Shown here piece by piece: positions 60,661 to 64,000 of a stretch of DNA of 64,000 nt (positions within the stretch are counted from its first letter, which is position 1; each line of letters begins with the position of its first letter). The notes below the pieces were generated by a model. It made no database searches, was not told the DNA's origin, and was given only the letters and a program-made list of their open reading frames with translations. Origin of the DNA: Hylemonella gracilis str. Niagara R. GTDB taxonomy: Bacteria; Pseudomonadota; Gammaproteobacteria; Burkholderiales; Burkholderiaceae_C. Made by a program: the position numbers and the translations under genes. Location of the stretch: the NCBI RefSeq assembly GCF_000600295.1, contig NZ_JEMG01000001.1, forward strand, positions 1,865,165-1,929,164. The letters are read 5' to 3'.

Positions 60661-63242
60661 GTTTGCACAACAAGAATGGCGTCGTGCTCGGCCTGGGCAC
60701 GACGCTGCAGATCGCGGCCTTCGTGGCCGTGCTGGCCCTGGGCGCGGGTCTCGCGCTCTCGCTCAATGGCTATTGGGTGTTTGTGCTGGCCCAGGTGGCC
60801 TTGCTGGCCATCGTGGGCGTGGGCCTGAACGTGCTGATCGGCCTGACGGGCCAGATGTCGTTTGGCCATGTGGGCTTCTACGCCATCGGCGCCTACACCG
60901 TGGCCATCCTGACCAGCAAGGCGGGCCTGAGTTTCTGGCTGGCCTGGCCGCTGGCGGCGCTGATCGGTGCGGCCTGTGGCGCGCTGCTGGCCTTGCCCGC
61001 GTTGCGCGTGAAAGGGCCTTATCTCGCGATGATCACCATCGCCTTCGGTTTCATCGTGGAGCACGGCATCGTCGAGGCCGGCGCGCTCACGGGCGGGCAG
61101 AACGGCATCATGGGCATCACGGGCCCCGTGCTGGGCAGCCTGGCGCAGGGCGAACGCGCCATGGCCTTGCTGGCCATCGCGGCGGCGGGCCTGGCCTTGG
61201 CCATGTACGCCTGGCTGGCGCGCGGTACCTGGGGCGCGGCCATGCGTGCGGTGCGTGATGCCGAGACGGCGTCCGAATCCATCGGCCTGAACCCCTTGGT
61301 CATCAAGACCGTGGCCTTTGCCGTGTCTGCGCTGTGCGCAGCGGCGGCGGGTGCGGTGTTTGCGCCGCTCTCGGGCTTCGTGACCCCACACACCTTCGGT
61401 TTTGTCCAGTCCATCCTGTATGTGCTGGTGGTCATGCTGGGCGGCGCGGGCTCGGTGGCGGGGCCGCTGATTGGCGCGGTCATCGTGGGCCTGCTGCCCG
61501 AGTTGCTCTCGGGTCTGGAGGAATACCGCCTGCTCTTTTTTGGCGTGCTGCTGCTGTTGGTGCTCTGGGCCGCGCCCGATGGCGTGGCCGGGCTGCTGCG
61601 TCGCTTGCGGCTGCAGTTGTGGCTCTCCATGTCCGTGGGGTCGCATGCGGCGGGCGCAGCGCTGTCCGCTTCGTCGGGCGTGCCCGCGGAAGAAACGACG
61701 GTCCTGGCACGGCGCGCGCGCCAACCTTTGGCGGCTCACGGTTTGAGCATGCAGTTCGGCGGTGTGCGTGCGGTCTCCAGTCTGCATTTCGAGGCATCGG
61801 CTGCGGCTGTGACCAGCCTGATCGGCCCCAACGGCGCGGGCAAGTCCACGGCGCTGAACATGCTGAGTGGCTTCTATCGGCCCACCGAAGGCGGCTTCAC
61901 GCTCGGGGGCGAGGCATTGACGGGCCTGGACGCGATGCGCATCGCCCGCCGGGGTGTGGCGCGCAGTTACCAGACCTCGCAGTTGTTTGGGTCCTTGAGC
62001 GTGCTGGACAACGTGGTGCTGGCCATGCACCGCGGTTTGCTGGGGCCGCTTCTGGGTGCGGCACGACGGTGTTCACCCGTGTCCACGGCGCGGGCGCGGC
62101 AACTGCTGGCCTGGTGCGGCTATACCGGACCAGTGGACACGCCGGCGGCCGATCTGCCGCATGTGGACCGGCGCCTGGTCGAGATTGCGCGTGCCTTGGC
62201 CGCCGACCCCGAGGCCCTGCTGCTGGACGAGCCCGCGGCCGGCCTCTCGCGCGAGGACAAGGAGCGCCTGGGCGCGCTGCTGCGCCGCATCGCCGACGCG
62301 GGCGTGACGGTGCTGCTGGTGGAACACGACATGGCCCTGGTCATGGGCATCAGTGACCAGGTGGTGGTCTTGGATGCAGGTGTGCGTTTGGCGGTGGGTA
62401 CGCCGGCCGAGGTGCAGGCCGATCCCGCAGTGCAGCAGGCGTACTTGGGCGAATCAATTGAGGCGGGTTCTGGGCCACGTGCCGTTGATCACGCCGACGC
62501 TGGGCCGCGCCCCGAAATGCTGGGCGTGGGCGCCCTGGTGGCGGGGTACGGTGCTGAGCCTGTGCTGCATGGCATCGACCTGCAGGTGCGACAGGGCGAA
62601 GTCGTGGCGCTGCTGGGCGCCAATGGCGCGGGCAAGTCCACGCTGATGAAGGCGCTGGCAGGGCTGCACCGGCCGGTGCAAGGCGGCATCCACCTCGAGG
62701 GGCAAGAGCTCAAGAACTTCGGCGCGGAACAGGTGGTGGCGCGGGGCGTGGTGCTGGTGCCCGAGGGGCGCCAGGTCTTCCCCGAACTCAGCGTGCTGGA
62801 CAACATCCGCCTGGGTACCTTTCTGCAACCGCAAGACCGCGAGGCGCGTGTGGAAGAGCAGTTGCAGCGTTTCCCGCGCCTGCGCGAACGTCTGCACCAG
62901 CGCGCCGGCCTGCTTTCGGGGGGCGAGCAGCAGATGTTGGCGATCGCGCGCGCACTGATGTCGCGCCCGCGCATCCTGCTGCTGGACGAGCCTTCGCTGG
63001 GTCTGGCGCCCAAGGTCATCGCCGAGCTGTTCGCCGCGCTGGACCAGTTGCGCCGCGAGGGCATAACCTTGCTGCTGGTGGACCAGATGGCGGGCTTGGC
63101 ACTGGCGCTGGCGGACCGCGCCTACGTCATCGAGGGCGGCCGCATCGTGGCTCAGGGCACGGCCGCCGAGATTGCGGCGGACGGCGCCTTGGCCCAGGCC
63201 TACCTGGGGCAGCAGGCGGAATCAGCGCCAATGCCGGCGTGA
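60657..63242 (+). CDS. LivM-LivG-LivF fusion: ABC permease with two ATPase domains
   Basis: An 861-residue triple fusion starting at GTG 60657. Residues ~1-325 are a LivM permease (GVGLNVLIGLTGQMSFGHVG; RVKGPYLAMITIAFG). A linker leads to LivG (Walker A GPNGAGKST at ~389; Walker B ALLLDEPAAGLS), then LivF (Walker A GANGAGKST at ~653; signature LSGGEQQMLAIARAL at ~751; ILLLDEPSLGL). In the LivG part the signature motif reads LPHVDRRLVEIARAL, departing from LSGGQ. No frameshift is needed, and both linkers are continuous. It makes a complete importer with LivH and the receptor. Confidence 0.93.
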   Translation: MSLHNKNGVVLGLGTTLQIAAFVAVLALGAGLALSLNGYWVFVLAQVALLAIVGVGLNVLIGLTGQMSFGHVGFYAIGAYTVAILTSKAGLSFWLAWPLAALIGAACGALLALPALRVKGPYLAMITIAFGFIVEHGIVEAGALTGGQNGIMGITGPVLGSLAQGERAMALLAIAAAGLALAMYAWLARGTWGAAMRAVRDAETASESIGLNPLVIKTVAFAVSALCAAAAGAVFAPLSGFVTPHTFGFVQSILYVLVVMLGGAGSVAGPLIGAVIVGLLPELLSGLEEYRLLFFGVLLLLVLWAAPDGVAGLLRRLRLQLWLSMSVGSHAAGAALSASSGVPAEETTVLARRARQPLAAHGLSMQFGGVRAVSSLHFEASAAAVTSLIGPNGAGKSTALNMLSGFYRPTEGGFTLGGEALTGLDAMRIARRGVARSYQTSQLFGSLSVLDNVVLAMHRGLLGPLLGAARRCSPVSTARARQLLAWCGYTGPVDTPAADLPHVDRRLVEIARALAADPEALLLDEPAAGLSREDKERLGALLRRIADAGVTVLLVEHDMALVMGISDQVVVLDAGVRLAVGTPAEVQADPAVQQAYLGESIEAGSGPRAVDHADAGPRPEMLGVGALVAGYGAEPVLHGIDLQVRQGEVVALLGANGAGKSTLMKALAGLHRPVQGGIHLEGQELKNFGAEQVVARGVVLVPEGRQVFPELSVLDNIRLGTFLQPQDREARVEEQLQRFPRLRERLHQRAGLLSGGEQQMLAIARALMSRPRILLLDEPSLGLAPKVIAELFAALDQLRREGITLLLVDQMAGLALALADRAYVIEGGRIVAQGTAAEIAADGALAQAYLGQQAESAPMPA

Positions 63243-63568
63243 TGCGCGACGTAACCCTGTGAAACCCCCATGAAGACCTGGTGAGCGGCGGGTTTGCACA
63301 CCCGTGCGCGCAGTCGGCCGGGCGATCAGCGCGCGCTGCGTGCCTGCGACGCTGTTTATTTCCCTGCGCCGTGAATTCGTTCCCCTCCGGTTGTGTTACG
63401 ACTCTGTTTCGGTGGCACAATCCCGTCCGTACTGAGGGGCGGGGTATCCACATGGAGCCGCCCTTGGGCCCTTCCAGCCACAGTCGCATCCGCCAACCGG
63501 TTCAGCCGTGCCGCGGAAGGTTTCTTAAACCAGTCAAAGTTTCCTGCAGGGAAACGGAGGTCAGCGCA
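63243..63568. other. Intergenic stretch upstream of sucA
   Basis: 326 bp without a gene. TTGTGT at 63391-63396 and CACAAT at 63416-63421 (19-bp spacing) are a weak promoter candidate for sucA. A GCGATCAGCGCGCGCTGCG-like GC-rich hairpin region lies near 63324. No clear intrinsic terminator follows the LivMGF gene. Confidence 0.4.
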
Positions 63569-64000
63569 ATGAGCGAATCCAACGGCTCCGCGTCGTCTGT
63601 CTATCAGACTTATCGCGATAACACCTATCTGTTCGGTGGCAATGCCCCGTACGTCGAAGAGATGTACGAGAACTACCTTGCCAATCCCGGCAGCGTCCCC
63701 GACAACTGGCGCGATTATTTCGACGCGCTGCAGCACGTGCCCGCCGTCGACGGCAGCAACACGCGCGACGTGCCGCACCTGCCGGTCATCAACGCCTTCG
63801 CCGAACGTGCCAAGCAGGGCGTCACCCAGGTGGTGATGGCCACCGGCGCCGACTCCGAAATGGGCCGCAAGCGCACAGCGGTGCAACAGCTCATTGCCGC
63901 CTACCGCAACGTCGGTGCACGCTGGGCCGATCTGGACCCGCTCAAGCGCACCGAGCGCCCCGCGATCCCCGAGCTCGATCCCGCCTTCTACGGTTTCACC
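63569..64000 (+). CDS. sucA: 2-oxoglutarate dehydrogenase E1 component (5' part only)
   Basis: ATG 63569, preceded by GGAGGT, opens a frame of 144 codons that runs off the right edge. The visible N-terminus has the E1o features TYRDNTYLFGGNAPYVEEMY and NYLANPGSVPDNWRDYFDAL, the segment that binds the E2 core, followed by AERAKQGVTQVV. The thiamine-diphosphate domains are outside the window. This is the first enzyme of the TCA-cycle complex, usually followed by sucB and lpdA. Confidence 0.94.
   Translation, partial: MSESNGSASSVYQTYRDNTYLFGGNAPYVEEMYENYLANPGSVPDNWRDYFDALQHVPAVDGSNTRDVPHLPVINAFAERAKQGVTQVVMATGADSEMGRKRTAVQQLIAAYRNVGARWADLDPLKRTERPAIPELDPAFYGFT

Overview
The window is a GC-rich chromosomal segment from a betaproteobacterium, most likely order Burkholderiales and family Comamonadaceae. 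This rests on gene content and order read from the sequence, not on a database match. Supporting signs are an EF-P with Arg at position 32 next to its rhamnosyltransferase EarP, an infC gene with an ATC start codon, the order hupB / tRNA-Val / ppiD / tRNA-His, and the runs surE-pcm-nlpD-rlmD and thrS-infC-rpmI-rplT-pheS-pheT-ihfA-merR. No rRNA, CRISPR array, transposase, integrase or phage gene was seen.

Layout. 1-2.9 kb: a cut-off response regulator, mnmC and yggX. 3.0-10.6 kb: a sulfur-flavoured stretch with a sulfate-binding protein, a flavocytochrome c sulfide dehydrogenase pair (fccA, fccB), an acyl-CoA-dehydrogenase-like flavoprotein of the organosulfur monooxygenase type, and a polar amino-acid-type ABC importer. 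10.8-17.9 kb: an alpha/beta hydrolase, a transglutaminase-like protein, MgtE, RmuC, an MFS carrier and a LOG-family protein. 17.9-20.8 kb: efp, earP, soxZ and soxY. 20.8-26.3 kb: two tRNAs, ppiD, hupB, pgsA and uvrC. 26.4-33.9 kb: an oxidoreductase, surE-pcm-nlpD-rlmD, a lipoprotein, a BAX-inhibitor-type membrane protein and a small heme-binding-type protein. 34.0-42.3 kb: the translation operon thrS to pheT, then ihfA and a MerR-type regulator, with terminator-like leaders just before thrS and pheS and a cluster of hairpins before rpmI. 42.3-49.4 kb: small unknown proteins, a NUDIX hydrolase, prpE, a molybdenum hydroxylase pair (iorA, iorB) and an AraC regulator.

49.4-54.4 kb is the unusual part. 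It is a visibly AT-richer island of seven unrecognised genes, all on the + strand, many predicted membrane-bound or exported. Nearly every gene boundary carries one copy of a short degenerate palindromic element, consensus about GTCCGCWAYGGGTCGAWAGC. The first gene also has the architecture of an integron gene cassette: a core site GTTAGCC three bases before its ATG, and after its stop a 70-bp attC-like hairpin whose R'' box GGCTAAC is the exact complement of that core site. The second gene carries a HEPN-type RNxxxH motif. No integrase is in view. This cassette-like array is the best candidate for an undescribed system here.

54.5-64 kb: a YCII protein, then a minus-strand operon (NTF2-like protein, polysaccharide-deacetylase-type hydrolase, amidase, GntR regulator) divergent from a branched-chain-amino-acid-type ABC importer. 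The importer's last gene fuses LivM, LivG and LivF. The window ends inside sucA.

How the genes work together. The fcc and sox genes point to oxidation of reduced sulfur. The amidase operon and the liv-type importer share a divergent promoter region holding a GntR-type palindrome and probably serve uptake and hydrolysis of one nitrogen compound. The thrS-pheT block is a classical translation operon with several candidate attenuation points.
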